Assembly: GCA_010909165.1 (NCBI GenBank) | Contig: VJWM01000044.1 | Span: forward strand, 1,364,001 to 1,428,000 | Direction of reading: 5' to 3' | Length of the DNA stretch: 64,000 bases | Origin: Anthoceros angustus | Taxonomy: Eukaryota; Streptophyta; Anthocerotopsida; Anthocerotales; Anthocerotaceae | Part shown: piece after piece, positions 34,035 to 49,550 of the stretch | How the letters are laid out: every line of letters starts with the position of its first letter | Position numbering within the stretch: the first letter of the stretch is position 1 | Notes under the pieces: generated by a model | The model's database searches: none | What the model was told of the DNA's origin: nothing | The model's input: the letters and a program-made list of their open reading frames with translations, nothing else | Position numbers and translations under genes: made by a program

Positions 34035-34905
34035 TTTCGATGAGTGCTATAAGGATTTTAACTTAGACATGTATTTTTGCTATGGAGGGTTTGTAGACCT
34101 TCTGTACGATAGAGCCTTAAAAGGTCTTAGCACAAGGCCTCAAGAGAAAATGTACATGAGAAGGGTTGCAGTCATAATTAACAATAGTTACAAAAACACT
34201 CAAATAAATTGAGAGATTTAACCAAAACTATAGCTCTCATACGCTTTGTGCATTCAAAGTCTACAATTGGCATACAAATCATGAGATAGTAGAAGGGAAG
34301 CTCCTCATGGAAAATCCTAACAACCTGACCCACCTTTCTCGCCTTTGGGATTATCTTGACGCAAAACCTTCATGGTCTCAGTTCTAGAATCGAAGTTATC
34401 ACCAAGTTTGAATAAACACCTTGAACTTGAGTTCTAGAATCGATGTTATCGTCAAGTTTGAATAAACAGCTTGCAAGCTTGAACACGGCAAGTGAAGCGC
34501 TATCCCACATACTATTTTGAAGACCTCAAAACGCCACGAATCCAAATTAAATTTATTTATTTTAAAATATATACATAGTAACAGACATTGAACTTTAGTG
34601 AATCCCTCGTTCAGGTTCAAGGCCATTTATTATACTATTATTCCTAGTGCCATGTGACCCGGAAGAAAGGATTTATTTTCAATTGAAATAATCAAACAAG
34701 AATACACATATGTACATATAACTAGGTCTGTATCATGGTCCAGGAAACAGCAAAGAGTAACGAACGTATGTGCGATGTTCAACCTACCTCCCACCTCGGC
34801 TTTCAGCCTTTGAGTGTGGTTTGCGGCGAGGCCCCCCTCTGCTCCCCTCTGCAATTGCAAACCCTAGTGCACCTGGACAGTGGCGCCATTATTGTGAGCA
34901 GGTCA

Positions 34906-38137
<3,232 letters not shown>

Positions 38138-41100
38138 TGTCACCCGATTCGAAACATGGCCAAATGTGGCCTTGCCTGTTATTGAAATGTCATTCTGGAA
38201 CATTTAAGGAACTGGGTTATCCCACATTTTATTGTAGGGTCTTGCACGCCTCTCTGAGAGCATCACCGTGTTGCATAGAAGTGGATGGAAGAGCCGTGAA
38301 ACTAGACTCGGATGCAGACTCCTCATGACCAGCAAGCGAATGACTAAAAATGATCAAGCGATGACTAAAAATGCGAATTCACGCATGGCCAAGCGATGAC
38401 CAAGCGATAACTAAAAATGCGTGAATGGCAAGGAGCAGCCTGGTAATGAGTGTTAACAGCATTTAGCCACTAGAACACATATAGAGAGGGCACGACAGCA
38501 ATCAATAGTGCACAATTAGCCCACAAGTTCAGCAATAATGGACGGGCCAATGAGCTGAAGCACAATGAACAACGAAATTGTGTACTTGGAGCTATGCTTC
38601 TGTACGAGAAAACTGTTCCATTTCTCTTTGATCTCCTTCTTACACACAATAGCACAAATTCCAAGGTGTGCCCTAAGGTGACTCACAGCGCTGTGAGTCA
38701 AGGTGACTCTTTAGCAAGGCTAGCCCCTCAACCCTCATCTCTTGTCTTATTAGCACCGGGGTGCACTTCCCAATGCAGGTTGTTAACACTAATTAGCCAA
38801 AAACTATTCTAAGCATAATGTTATGATTTCACCTAACAGGTGCGTACTTTACGTACGTGTTTTTAAAGAACAATTACCAAGTTGATAATTGTATTGGGCA
38901 CAATTTTTCTTTTTGAATTGTCGGCGTGTGGTGTGGTGTGCTATTGTTGGTGCACTGTTCTCATAATAGTGGCCGGCTCTACTATGGGGATATCTCTGTG
39001 TTGTCTGCTGCTCGACGAGTTAGACGTAAAATCATGGCCTCGTTTGGGGCCTCGATGCGGCCACTAGGTTTTTTTGCGGAATGGTGTAGGTAAAAAGAAG
39101 AGAGAGCAAATTACAAAATTAACATTATATTGAAAAATATTTCATTAAAGTAGGGTAGAATTGTAGACAATTGGATGAAAATATTTCACCACAGAGTCAA
39201 AATTAGAACATACGGGTAGAAACTGAATAACCAAATGAATGAGATAAAATCTAACACACCATGGGAGTTACAATATACCAAAGTAAACAAGAATTCGCTA
39301 GTAAATCCCACCACAATCGCTAATCTTGCAATAAAATATCTGTTAAGTACTATTCATGCGGATCCAGGATATACAAAAAAACCAACAAAGAAATACATTC
39401 TTTGCAGAGTTTCCTGTATATCCAGAACTGCATGAAATTGAAATAACAGAACATGAAAATTACCAGAAAGTTGATCCACGTCATTAAGAAATGCAGACCT
39501 ACACATACATAGCACAAAGTCAGGCTTATAGTAGGAAATAAAGAACGTATTGGGTAGAGGTGGAGAAAATTAGAGAAACAATTGACCTTATTTCGGAAAA
39601 TGAATTGTACAATTGTACATATTGAAGATGCAATTCCCGCTTACTGTGCTTGCTTTAAACGGAACAACTTGTCCAACTCTATCACAGTTGGCCAAAAGCT
39701 GATGAAGCTGAGGGCATTGCAGAAATTCTTCATCTTCCTGAAAAGTAACAACCTACAAACAGACAAACTTATCAGGTGCAACCCAAAATAAGCAACTCGA
39801 AGAAAAGCTTAGAAACAAGATTAAAATCACTTACCGATACAGAAGATTTTTGAGGGGTGGAGGTCGAAACCCCTTGTGTCACAAACGCTCCATCGATTTT
39901 TTGCTTTTGTTGATTTTCTCACTGCATTCTTTGCAATTCTTGTTGCTCCTTTTGCTGTTGCATGAGTCTTTCTTGATGCTTGAAGTGCTCTTGCCTCCGT
40001 TCTAAGGTTTTTCGCTTTTGGATTTCCAGGGCTTTATCCCTTTGCTTAGAGACTCGAATCTCTACAACTTTCCTTTTGCGGCGCTCAATTAATAATTTTA
40101 CTTCGTTTTGCTTTTGACACTCTCTCTCATGCTTGTCTTTTTCATGCTCCAGCTCTCGTTGGTTGCAAATCTCAACTAGACGCTCCTAAAATGTGCTAGA
40201 GTGACCATTTCCAATACCAATCTGAGAGACATCCTGTGTTGCCACATTCCTGAGCTGGTGAACTTCAGTTACTCAATTGCATGGACCTCGCAGGACTCTG
40301 AAGTTCAGCCAGCATTGATGATGTTGAATTGTGGAACAAAAAGGCTACTCTCATAAACACTGCCATCTGAAGTAGTTGAGTGCAAATTCTGCCATCAAAA
40401 ACAAGATTAGGCCAACTTGAAAAATGAGAGCATGCCAAATCAAATGAAGACACCAAAACACATTATCTTTTCAAGACGTTGAGGTGGTATGTAAATTGAT
40501 ATTGATAGTCCGTTGTTTTCAGTATTAACATCTATAGCCACCGAGTTTACCTGCTAGCAAGAAAAACTGCTTCAATTTAGCTTGAAGACTAGCACAAAAG
40601 AAATGACAACACAAATTACAGGAAAACTTGCTTTCTTGACACACTTATTTTCAGTATGGCCACCACCATATGACAATTTTGTGATGGCGGATGTTGGTTT
40701 CAAGTCTCAGAATCGCTGAACTTGATTCATGTGAAGTCAATGTTTTGAAGTTGTAACACAAAAGGCGTGTATGCACGTTTCCCTCTTTCCTTAGATTTTT
40801 CGTCGAAGTTGTCAGCCTGATCAGGCAGTGAATGCTGTTGATGCGAGTTCGCTCTGTCAGCGATTTATGCAACCGTTCCTATTTAAGGCATCTTAGCTGT
40901 GCAATCGCGGCCCAATGTTCAACGTGCACCTGTTTCTGACATCCGTCCTTGTTGCAGGCTATCTGGACAGGCTTAGAAACCTTAGACCTTCACAAGTTTG
41001 TGTCGCGGAACGGTCTGAAGGCGAGTTTCACAGTAAAATTAAAGTTTGGATCCTGCATCTATCGAGTGCGGCATCAACAGCTCTTTGATCACCCATGTCT

Positions 41101-42171
41101 CTCATAATGGGTTCTCTTATTCAGGCCCTTCTTAGAGAATTTGGTCTCGCAGTGCTTGCGGGGCGTCCCTCGAAATATTGTAACTAGTCTTGGGCTTTGG
41201 ACACTGTGTCTAGGTACGGCAGTCTGCGAGATAGATCCCCGCATGCAGTATTCCGATTCATTCAATAATTGTGATCTGCTTCAGAATGCGTTCGGATAGT
41301 GACATCCACGAGAAAATGGTCGATATCGAAGAAGGTAAAATAGATTCAATGGCAAAGGTTGCAAAGGTGAAGAAATTGAACAGAAATGTTGAGACACATG
41401 GAAAAGGTCAAGGCATAGAACAAAATGGCCATGACGACTTTTGGAGCGTCTTCCGACTAGGTTCTAGGTTTTAGATTTTTTTAAGTTTAAAGTTTAAAAG
41501 ATGTAGGTAATTTTGGACACGTGTTTTGTGGGGGCGGGGGCGTAGCGGGGTGTGTTGTCGTCTATCCGCAACGACCGGCATAATCCGCAGCCGAGTGGAA
41601 GTGCAAGATCAGCTTGCCTCGGCAATGCAATGGCGTGTGAAGATTAAAAGGACTGCCTTGGCGAGGTGGAAGAAATTTTTGGCCATGTAGATACCGGACA
41701 ATTCCTCGATGCTGTGGACAGCTGTTGTGGTGCCGTGAAAGGACGATGAGAACTTCCTTGCAGAGCGACGACATCCACCAGATGGATACGAGATATACCT
41801 GATTCTTAGTATGTACATCCTTTTGCCTTGGCTTATGCCTTGTGGTTCACGATGGGGACTAGGTGATAGTTGAGATTGTAAAACGAAGTTTTGCGAAATT
41901 GGGTATAACAATGTAGTATCATTCATACCTTTTTGGTGAGCTCCACTTGCTTAACAGTTTGTGTGTTCAAGTGTTGGATGTATGCTGTTCGGTGCTGTAC
42001 CAAATTTTAGCCCATCGCACGGATTTGTCCGCCAAGAATAGATCACGAGGCTGCTGTTCTGGGGTACTTCGGAAACTCTCTGCCCGCTCGGCCGGGTTGC
42101 CGAGGCTCTCAGTAGCTTAAGAATCAAACTGGGTGCAAATTGGACCAGCTTGAAGTGCAAGTAGTTGAAAG
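38138..42171. other. AT-rich intergenic DNA
   Basis: Short direct repeats of GCGATGACTAAAAATGCG type occur at 38330-38430. Apart from the coiled-coil fragment listed separately, I see no gene. The final 200 bases are the promoter and leader of the phosphatase gene. Confidence 0.6.
39919..40185 (-). pseudogene. Glu/Lys/Gln-rich coiled-coil coding fragment, possibly transposon-derived
   Basis: Read on the minus strand from an acceptor-like TTTTAG at 40186, 88 codons stay open to a TGA. They encode a highly charged helix beginning ERLVEICNQRELEHEKDK and ending in KEQQELQRMQ. Such tails follow the trihelix/SANT part of proteins from PIF/Harbinger-like elements and NAM-associated C-terminal domains. 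No DNA-binding exon is visible upstream and no start can be assigned. It could also be the last exon of a real gene whose other exons I cannot see. Confidence 0.35.
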
Positions 42172-45100
42172 ATGGAGAGCAGATTTCTCCAGGCACTTGA
42201 ACTGATTGTCCTTGCTCTGGCCGTCCTTGCTGCTACCTCTGATGCCGCCAGACAGGTCCCATCCGCAGGAATTGGTTCCAGGGAAGGACGCTCCAGCAAC
42301 GCCTCCGCCTCCCTCGCAGGTCTGGGTAAATGGACAGACGAGCAGTTGGCTGGCCTCAATCTCCCGCCATTCAGAACGATAAACCGAAGGTCTTTGCTGA
42401 GCTGCGACGATCCCAACCCCTACCTTGCCATAAGCTTGGACACGGGAGGCCCGCTCAACGATGTGCAGGAGGTCTCTGTCACGGTGTCAGGAATTCTTGA
42501 CCCAAGCGACGGGGATTGGATTGCGATGATGTCGCCCTCAGATTCGGAGTGAGTTCGAATTCCAAACCTCTGCCAGTTAGGAGGAGCCTCAGAGAGTGTC
42601 AGTCTGGAGTTGGTGGGATGCATGCAATTTGCAATTTCCATTCCTGACTCGGGGATCCCGACCAGCACTGGCCTCTGTCCGCAGAACAAGGCACTGTATG
42701 TTGAAACAGGCGACCTCAGCAGTCTGCCTCTCCTTTGCCACTATCCTGTCAAGGTACGAGGCCACCATGCTGTGATGCCGGTTATGGTTCAAGTTCTTGG
42801 CTCACAGTTGATGCATGTTCTTGGCTCACAGTTGAAGCATTTATGGTCTCACAGTTTCTCTACGTGAGTGCCGATCCCGGCTATCTCAGTTGCGCAAACA
42901 GCCAATGCCAGAAGTCCATAGCCGGTGTCTGCGTAGTGAAGACATGCAGTGGCACGGTCAAATTCAGGCTGATCAACATCCGCAGCGACGTTGTGTTTGT
43001 CTTCTTCACTGGTGGAATGGATACTCCCTGCATTCTCACCCAGTCCGACACACTCTCGTTTGGCAACCCCGCGTCTCCACTGTATCCGCATCTCAGCAGC
43101 GTGGATTCCTCGGGGACTGCGGTAACCTGAGCTGTGCTGTCCTTGTTTCTGTCGCACTGGAGCAGGCGCTTCCGCCTGTGGTAGTGCTACACACACACGA
43201 AGTACAAGTTCATTTGAACAAATGTGCGGCTGCAGGTCAAGGTGACATGGGTGAGTGGCAACGGTGATGCTCAACAAGTTCAATGGAATCAACAGCAAGC
43301 GTCTTCCTCTGTGGATTCATTCCAAGCCAGCGACATGTGTGGTCAGCAAATTTTACACCATAATCTCCTCTGCAGTGGCTTCCATGCATGGTGGAGTCAT
43401 ACTACTGGTGCACTTGTGTAGATGCGGTGCCCAATCCGGCAACGGACTTCGGATGGCATGATCCTGGGTATATTCACAGTGCAGTCATGACAGGACTGAG
43501 CCCTTCGACCTCCTACAGCTACGTTTACGGCAGGTAACACTCTCTATAAGCAGCTGCTCTTACTGTTGAGGAGACCTGCGTCTCATCGATTCCTGAGCGA
43601 AGGTCGTTGATGCCACAGCGATGCAGCGGGATGGAGTCCAAGCATCAGCTTCCGAACCCCTCCTGCAGCTGGCAGTGGCAGTCTAAAGTTCATAATTTAT
43701 GGGGACATGGGCAAAACTGAGCAAGACAACGGTTTGGAGCATTACATCCAGGTGAGGGGGAGGAAGATTGTCCGAAGGGTAGGCAAGAGGATTTATTGCA
43801 TCAACGTTCAAAGCTAACAGTGCAGCTCGCTGAGGTGCACAGCCAGGAGCGCTGGGAGTGATAAACGCAGTCGCTCAGAAAGTGGCAAACAATCAGGTGG
43901 ATGTTGTTTTCCACATAGGGGACATCAGTTATGCTACTGGATTTCTTGTGGAGTGGGATTCTTTTCTGGAAATGATCACCCCCGTGGCGTCTCATGTCTC
44001 TTACATGACCGGCATAGGCAACCACGAACGGTAAAGGCGTGTGCAGCTTGGTAGGATCATATGACACCTGTCCCGGGACTAACTGAAAGTCATTGCCAAA
44101 TGTGACAGTGACTTTCCTGATTCGGGATCCTACTACGGGCTTCCAGATTCAGGAGGGGAATGTGGAGTTCCATACAACAAGTATTTCCCAATGCCTGTAC
44201 AGGAGGCGGACAAGCCTTGGTATTCGATTGAGTTTGGGCCAGTGCATTTCACCATCATGTCCACAGAGCACGAGTGGTCATCTGGATCTGAGCAGGTAGG
44301 TTGCAACTTAACATCAACTCTGCTGCAGACTACAAACGATGGGCGCTAATAACACACCTTGTCTTTTATCTGTCACAGTACATCTGGATTCAGTCGGACC
44401 TCCATTCTGTTGATCGGACTCGCACACCATGGGTGATCTTTACTGGGTAAGAGCCGCGACAGCGATTTTTGTTTGCCCATTTTCATTTCTACCTGCTCAT
44501 CAATGCTGTCTGTAGACATCGGCCGATGTACTCTTCAGTGAAGCCCGGTTTGGCTTCAGCCCTGGCGCCTAGCGTTGACCCCGACTTTGTGGCAGCAGTC
44601 GAGCCCCTCCTTCATGATGCACAAGTAACACAAGCGATAATCTAGCCCTGTTCTTGGTCGGCTTGTGCAGCTCCTGATGTCAAAAATTGGGCAACTGCAG
44701 GTAGACGTGGTTTTCTGGGGCCACGTTCACAACTTTGAGAGGACATGTTCCGTGTTCCAAGGGAACTGTGCTGGAGGGGATGAAACTGCTCCAATCCACG
44801 TTGTGGTCGGCATGGCAGGATTTCAGTTGGATGACTTTGAGGATGACGTGAGTACCTATATTTCAGCAACTAGGTCGATGATGGGTATTGTAGGAGGCGT
44901 GCTGAACTAACTAGGTCGTCAATTGTGTTGTCATTGCTCCTTCTTTGGTCCGGTCAGACCCCCAGTTGGAGCGTCTTCAGGACTTCCCAATATGGATATG
45001 CTGAGATCTTGGTCGATTCAGTGACAGGTGGTTCACAGCTGACCTTCAACGTAAGTGCCTCTCACCTCTCCCATGGGGTTAGAAAGTGTTGCATGGCAGC

Positions 45101-45191
45101 TTTACCTTATCACCATATCGTATTCTCGCAGTTTGTGACGTCGTCGGACGGGAAGGTGGCAGACTCGTTTGTGCTGAACAAAAACCTGTAG
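42172..45191 (+). CDS. Purple acid phosphatase (metallophosphoesterase), large secreted type
   Basis: Thirteen exons in phase (42172-42548, 42666-42753, 42855-43121, 43236-43341, 43422-43533, 43619-43751, 43843-44030, 44109-44295, 44379-44446, 44516-44624, 44671-44847, 44958-45050, 45132-45191) encode 654 residues. The N-terminus has a signal peptide with hydrophobic core LIVLALAVLAA, so it is probably secreted or vacuolar. A large N-terminal beta domain and the fibronectin-like phrase VKVTWVSG precede the catalytic domain. All seven metal ligands are present: D346 (GDMG), D388 and Y391 (GDISY), N421 (GNHE), H510 (GHRP), H563 and H565 (GHVH). Layout and phrases (GKxEQD, SGGECGVPYNKYFP, GHVHNFERTC, SWSVFR) match the PAP1/24/27 group. 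Family members hydrolyse phosphate mono- or diesters. Intron 10 is only 46 bases. Confidence 0.92.
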
Positions 45192-45385
45192 CCTATGTGG
45201 CTGCTTCCATTATCACGTTATCTATTAGTATCAAGACTTTAGGACTCTTCCATGGCTTCGATAAACAGTAACTCCGGCCTATGATCGTATCCGTTTTCAG
45301 CTCTGATAACTGGAGTCACCAAGGCAGATAGAACCAACCGCTTTATTTCCTGCTATAAAAAAATGTTGTAATTTTACAGAAACCA

Positions 45386-48300
45386 TTAAGACCATATATC
45401 CCTCACATAGCGGCCTTGCTTTGTCATCTCGTTGAGATGTGCAATTGCCATACTTTCCTTGAGACCACCATGCACCTGAAGAACCTGAAGAAGAGTTAAG
45501 TGAACATCCTTTGCCATGCTGGCTCCATCCCTGCAAGCCACACGAGATCATATTACGTTGTTACGAAAACTTCTGTAATCACCACTCAAACATAGATCGA
45601 TAAGACGTTTCTGCCGACACCGCAACATACCCACAGATGTAGACGTGGCTGCGAGTGTTGAGTAGTACAGAGCACAGCGCCTGCCCATGCTCTTTCATCT
45701 TGTCCTGAACATACACCTGGGCAGCACGTGCACAAAATACGTCACAAAGGGAGCAGTCAGCAATATCACTCGATGCCTCAAGTTTCTACGGGCACCATCT
45801 TACCTTCTTCTCTGATGCTCGAGAAAATGCCACTTCGAAATAAGAAAGTGTCCCGTCCTTGGCAAACTGCTCAAAGTCACTCTGGTATAGATAGTCTTCA
45901 TCTGCCCTTCGACATCCAAAAAACAACCAAGAGTCGCCCACACCCGACTCTGGAGATACTTGCATTGCCTTGCGGCGCTCCTGAAGAAATCCTCGAAAAG
46001 GAGCCACACCAGTGCCTGGCCCAATCATAATGATGGGTGTGCTTAAATCAGCAGGATGGTGAAATGCTCCACCACTCTTGAGGAAAATAGGTATCTGCAG
46101 ATCAGCAACATCTCCTCTTGTTTCCAGCTCCAACACCTTTTCCAACCAGTTAGTGCAAACTCCCTTGAAGACTCTACCTTCTTTACTTTCGAGCTTCACA
46201 ACACTAAATGCTATGTCAATGCTATCAGGGCTCTCCGCAGGTGAGCTGGAAACAGAATAATATCTAGAAACAAGAGGAGGTAGACTGTCAAACAGATGCT
46301 CAAGAGGTGGGCTACATGAAGGGAACTCGCCCAATAGATCAACAACATTTGGCCGACCTTCCAGGATATCTTTGGCATAAAGCTCCCTTCCACTACGTGA
46401 GCACAGCAGAAGCAGCCTGGCCTTCTCTTCCGCATCTGATGTGTACTCAGCTAACATTCGGAGAAAACCTTTTGTAGGAACGCCTGTCAAACTACAGTAC
46501 CTCAGAAGAGCTGTTCTCACTGTGCAAGGACATTTGATGTGAGTACAGACTGCTCCAGCGCCATCCTCTATTCCTTGTAGTCTAAACAACTTACTTCCAT
46601 CAGTCCTTAACCTGACTAAAAGCTTATCCACCAGTTCCTCACTGTTCAAAGGAATCACCCCAATTGAGTCTCCAGGATGATATCTTATGCCACTTCCCTT
46701 GATGTTGACGGTCATGTGAATTACCTTTCGGTCAGACCATTTTGGTGTCATGTACTTGGCTGAGCATACTGAGGCCCAAAATGGAGATGCCGAAGTAAAG
46801 TCCTGTTGATCTCCATTAATACCGTTCTCCACTCTCCCCAAGTCAGCCAGCTCACTCTCTTCCCAGACAATACGTGCACGGCATGGCTGCAAAGCAGGTA
46901 CACCAACTAGCTTGATCTCCTCAGTTGGGGGAGCAACGGTAACAGATGCCTCAACCTCCGGGGCACTGCCTCCTTGCAAAGCTGCAGTCTGCATGGCTGC
47001 TTTTAAAGGGCCCCACAGACCGGCTGTCCACTTATCCACAATATCCTCAAGCCTGTAAAAAATCACTGCAGACATTCAATAAGGTTGATGTAACATCATT
47101 CCAGGCAACTTCTACACAAAAAAAAAAAAAGCAGAAGTACATTAGAGAAGCTACGTAATTTACCCTTCAACTTCATCAGCCTCACAACTTTTATAAAAAC
47201 AATGAGCGCCAAGCTCAGAGAAGCGAGTATTGAATGTTTTTGGCACTCCCATGAACTTGGTGTAATTCGAGTCCCCAAGTCCTGCAGAAACAGCAGTTAG
47301 AGAGAGACATGGCAACTGTTTGGCATGTGCACACAAAAGACTTGGGGTCTCCAAATTTCCATGGTAAGTTTGGCAGCTCTACAGCTCTGGGAATGGTATA
47401 ACGCAGACCGGGATAAAGGTGAATCCTTACCACAGACAGAATACCAGACGTTCCTCAGATAGTTAGGCTCTGAAGCCTTCCTTATGTTTTGATAAAATCT
47501 GTCACAGTTTTCTGGAGGATCTCCATCTCCAGTGCTAGACACTACAAGGACAACGACCTGAATAGTTGGAGAGCGAGCCAGTTTTGCCTAAAAATAAATA
47601 TAAAGGGGAGACTGTTAAGGGGCGTACACCATCCAAATTGCTTGAATTCTGACCATGATCTTCACAAGAGCACACAAGGCTTGGAGCTCACTGCAAAAGA
47701 ATTGGAACTTGGCTTACCAGCGGAAAGTCGTTCATTGCGAAAACACGCGACTTAATCCCTCTACCAGGAGCTTCAGCAGCAATCCCTTTGGCAATCTCCA
47801 TAGAATTGCCAGTTTGTGAACCATATAAGACCAACAAATCCGACTGCCCTGTCACACCTGCAAGTAACTTTACACCATGCCTTTGGTGCACAGAGGGCGC
47901 TCATGAAAAGTGCAGGCGAACGAGAACTGAGAGATCTAGCAGCTTAGCTTCAGATCTGCATGATGAGCTGGATTTCCAGAGCAATGATAACGAACCTGCT
48001 GGAGACGCTCTTGCAGTTCTTGCTTTTAAAGCTGCAGCCATAGCTCTGGCGCCAGGAGAAGCGGACACGCTGTCTTTCAGCTTGGACAGATCGGGCCCCT
48101 TAGATTTATCCTCAAAATCGCTTGCTGAAATTGATTGCTGATCAGAAGATGCTGTAGCTGGTTCCTGGGAGCCTCCAAGCTTGACCCCCGGAGTCTCGCC
48201 TGATCCAGGTGTGTTGTCTGCCAAACTTTCTTCCTGAACACCTTTCTGGACAATGGATTCAATGGGTAGGATCCCTCCCTGCACATCCCCACTTCCAGTG

Positions 48301-48665
48301 GAGGAGCCATTTTCTGCATCCCCATTGCTTCCAACATTTGCAGTCAAAACTCCTGTTGCAGCGGCAGTTCTGGTCCTGTCAGCCACCCGTTCCTCTACCA
48401 GGACAGCCCCCTGTATTGCTGATGCGGGCGGTCCCGCCTTGGGCACACCTGCCTCACGATCCACGGCTCTGCTCTGCCCCAAGTCTCCATCAGCGCCTTC
48501 CCTCAAAACTGCCTCGGGTTTGGGTGCGTAAACCAAGACCGCAACGAGACCCAGGACAACGGAGATCGACACGGGAGAAAAGAACAGCGCAGGGAAGAAG
48601 AACGAAAAGACAAGAAAGGTAACAGACAGCAGAACCAGAAAAACATGATTTCGCATCAGCCCCAT
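45386..48665 (-). CDS. Methionine synthase reductase-like diflavin reductase with N-terminal membrane segments
   Basis: Seven exons in phase (48665-47996, 47857-47718, 47587-47431, 47281-47164, 47052-45804, 45716-45631, 45530-45386) encode 854 residues. Diflavin reductases move electrons from NADPH through FAD and FMN; MTRR reactivates cobalamin-dependent methionine synthase. FMN domain: LVLYGSQTGNS (phosphate loop from 236), SSTGDGDPPEN and GLGDSNYTKF. The phrase LGAHCFYKSCEADEVEGLE followed by VDKWTAGLW parallels human MTRR (recalled), not plant P450 reductase. FAD/NADPH part: FPSCSPPLE, RYYS (625-628), GVCT (659-662), GPGTG (706-710), FFGCRRADEDYLY, VYICGDG and C-terminal RDIWS. Residues 1-223 are extra: two hydrophobic stretches (about 7-47), then a Ser/Gly/Glu linker; human MTRR (about 698) lacks these. 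The start is MGLMRNH, or Met4. The gene is convergent with the phosphatase (194-base gap). Confidence 0.9.
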
Positions 48666-49061
48666 GGCAGCAGAAACTGTCCTAACTCAGTCAAGCCAGG
48701 CGCTGGAGCTGCCAACATCCGGAGAGAATACCCCCATTCCTTTCCAAAGGAAACCCAATCTACAATTCTGGAAAGGCAACAAGAGCTGTGGTCCGAAGGA
48801 CTACGAAAGTCCGAAAATCGGGTCTCTATGAGGTCGCAGTTCGACCAAGAGAAAGGTTTGCACACGAGATACAAAATCATGCAACACAACAGACCTTGAA
48901 CGCTAATCAGAGCCAGAGATTTTTGAACGAATTGCGACTGTTTACTTCAATAAACTTCGCACAAAAGCGAGAACAGCTGAACGAGATCCAATTACATTTG
49001 TAGCAACAAGTACACATTTGATTTACGAATGTGATGTATGTTGAGTGTGATTAAAAACTAT
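48666..49061. other. Spacer between reductase and DUF26 genes
   Basis: Promoter and leader of the minus-strand reductase gene on the left, and the 3-prime end of the first DUF26 gene on the right. Nothing else seen. Confidence 0.6.
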
Positions 49062-49550
49062 CTATGGTATCATCACAAATTCAGAAGTAATATTATCAAA
49101 ATAAGGATTTAATGGTGATGTATCATATCGGATATAACAATCATGCAATCCTATCGTCGTACCACGAGCACTTTTACATATCTCGAAAGCAAGAGTGTAG
49201 GCATTTTGAAGACAATATTCACATTCGGGCATTTGAATTATGCGGGAACAGCCACCATCTGCATATATTGTACGGTAATCATGTGGAACACGATAATTAG
49301 GACTCACATTGGTTGGTGCTTCAATAGGAGCAACCGTTGAGGTACTGTATGTGTAACCATGTGAAGCAGCCATTCTTACCACCTCTTGCAATGCCACTTC
49401 TGTAGCTTGTATTACTAAAATATCCCCATCCAGTTTATCGGGACTACATCTTTCTAACGTGAGAGCTATGTTCACAGATTCTGCATAAGAAAAAAGAAAG
49501 GAATTCCATAAAATCATTAGCCCACCCAACCAAACTTTCATGTGTACCAT
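49062..49550 (-). CDS. Small secreted DUF26 (Gnk2-type) protein
   Basis: One exon encodes 162 residues (or 159 from the second Met at 49541). A signal peptide (WLGGLMILWNSFLFSYAES) leads into one DUF26 domain carrying the diagnostic C-x8-C-x2-C at C101, C110 and C113. No second DUF26 domain, transmembrane segment or kinase is present, so it belongs to the single-domain apoplastic class related to ginkbilobin, some of which bind mannose and are antifungal. The tail after residue 130 is short. The gene is AT-rich and sits in AT-rich DNA, unlike its GC-rich neighbour 1.4 kb away that encodes the same domain. Confidence 0.84.
   Translation of the reverse strand: MVHMKVWLGGLMILWNSFLFSYAESVNIALTLERCSPDKLDGDILVIQATEVALQEVVRMAASHGYTYSTSTVAPIEAPTNVSPNYRVPHDYRTIYADGGCSRIIQMPECEYCLQNAYTLAFEICKSARGTTIGLHDCYIRYDTSPLNPYFDNITSEFVMIP

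Larger units (their letters stand above)
30545..34905. other. AT-rich intergenic DNA with nested tandem arrays, no gene
   Basis: No open frame longer than about 105 codons and no recognised domain. Several separate tandem arrays and one inverted repeat are listed individually. The last 150 bases are the leader of the helicase gene; an ATG at 34735 is in frame with it, but the family start is at 34906. Confidence 0.75.

Noticed and set aside
34735-34905. In-frame ATG 57 codons upstream of the helicase start
   Set aside because: The extra peptide has no resemblance to PRP43 N-termini, whereas MGSERKRK at 34906 matches plant orthologues.
45386-48665. Ordinary NADPH-cytochrome P450 reductase
   Set aside because: The N-terminal anchor suggests it, but the FMN-domain phrases (STGDGDPP, FYKSCEADEVEGLE) and the FPSCSPPLE segment fit methionine synthase reductase better.
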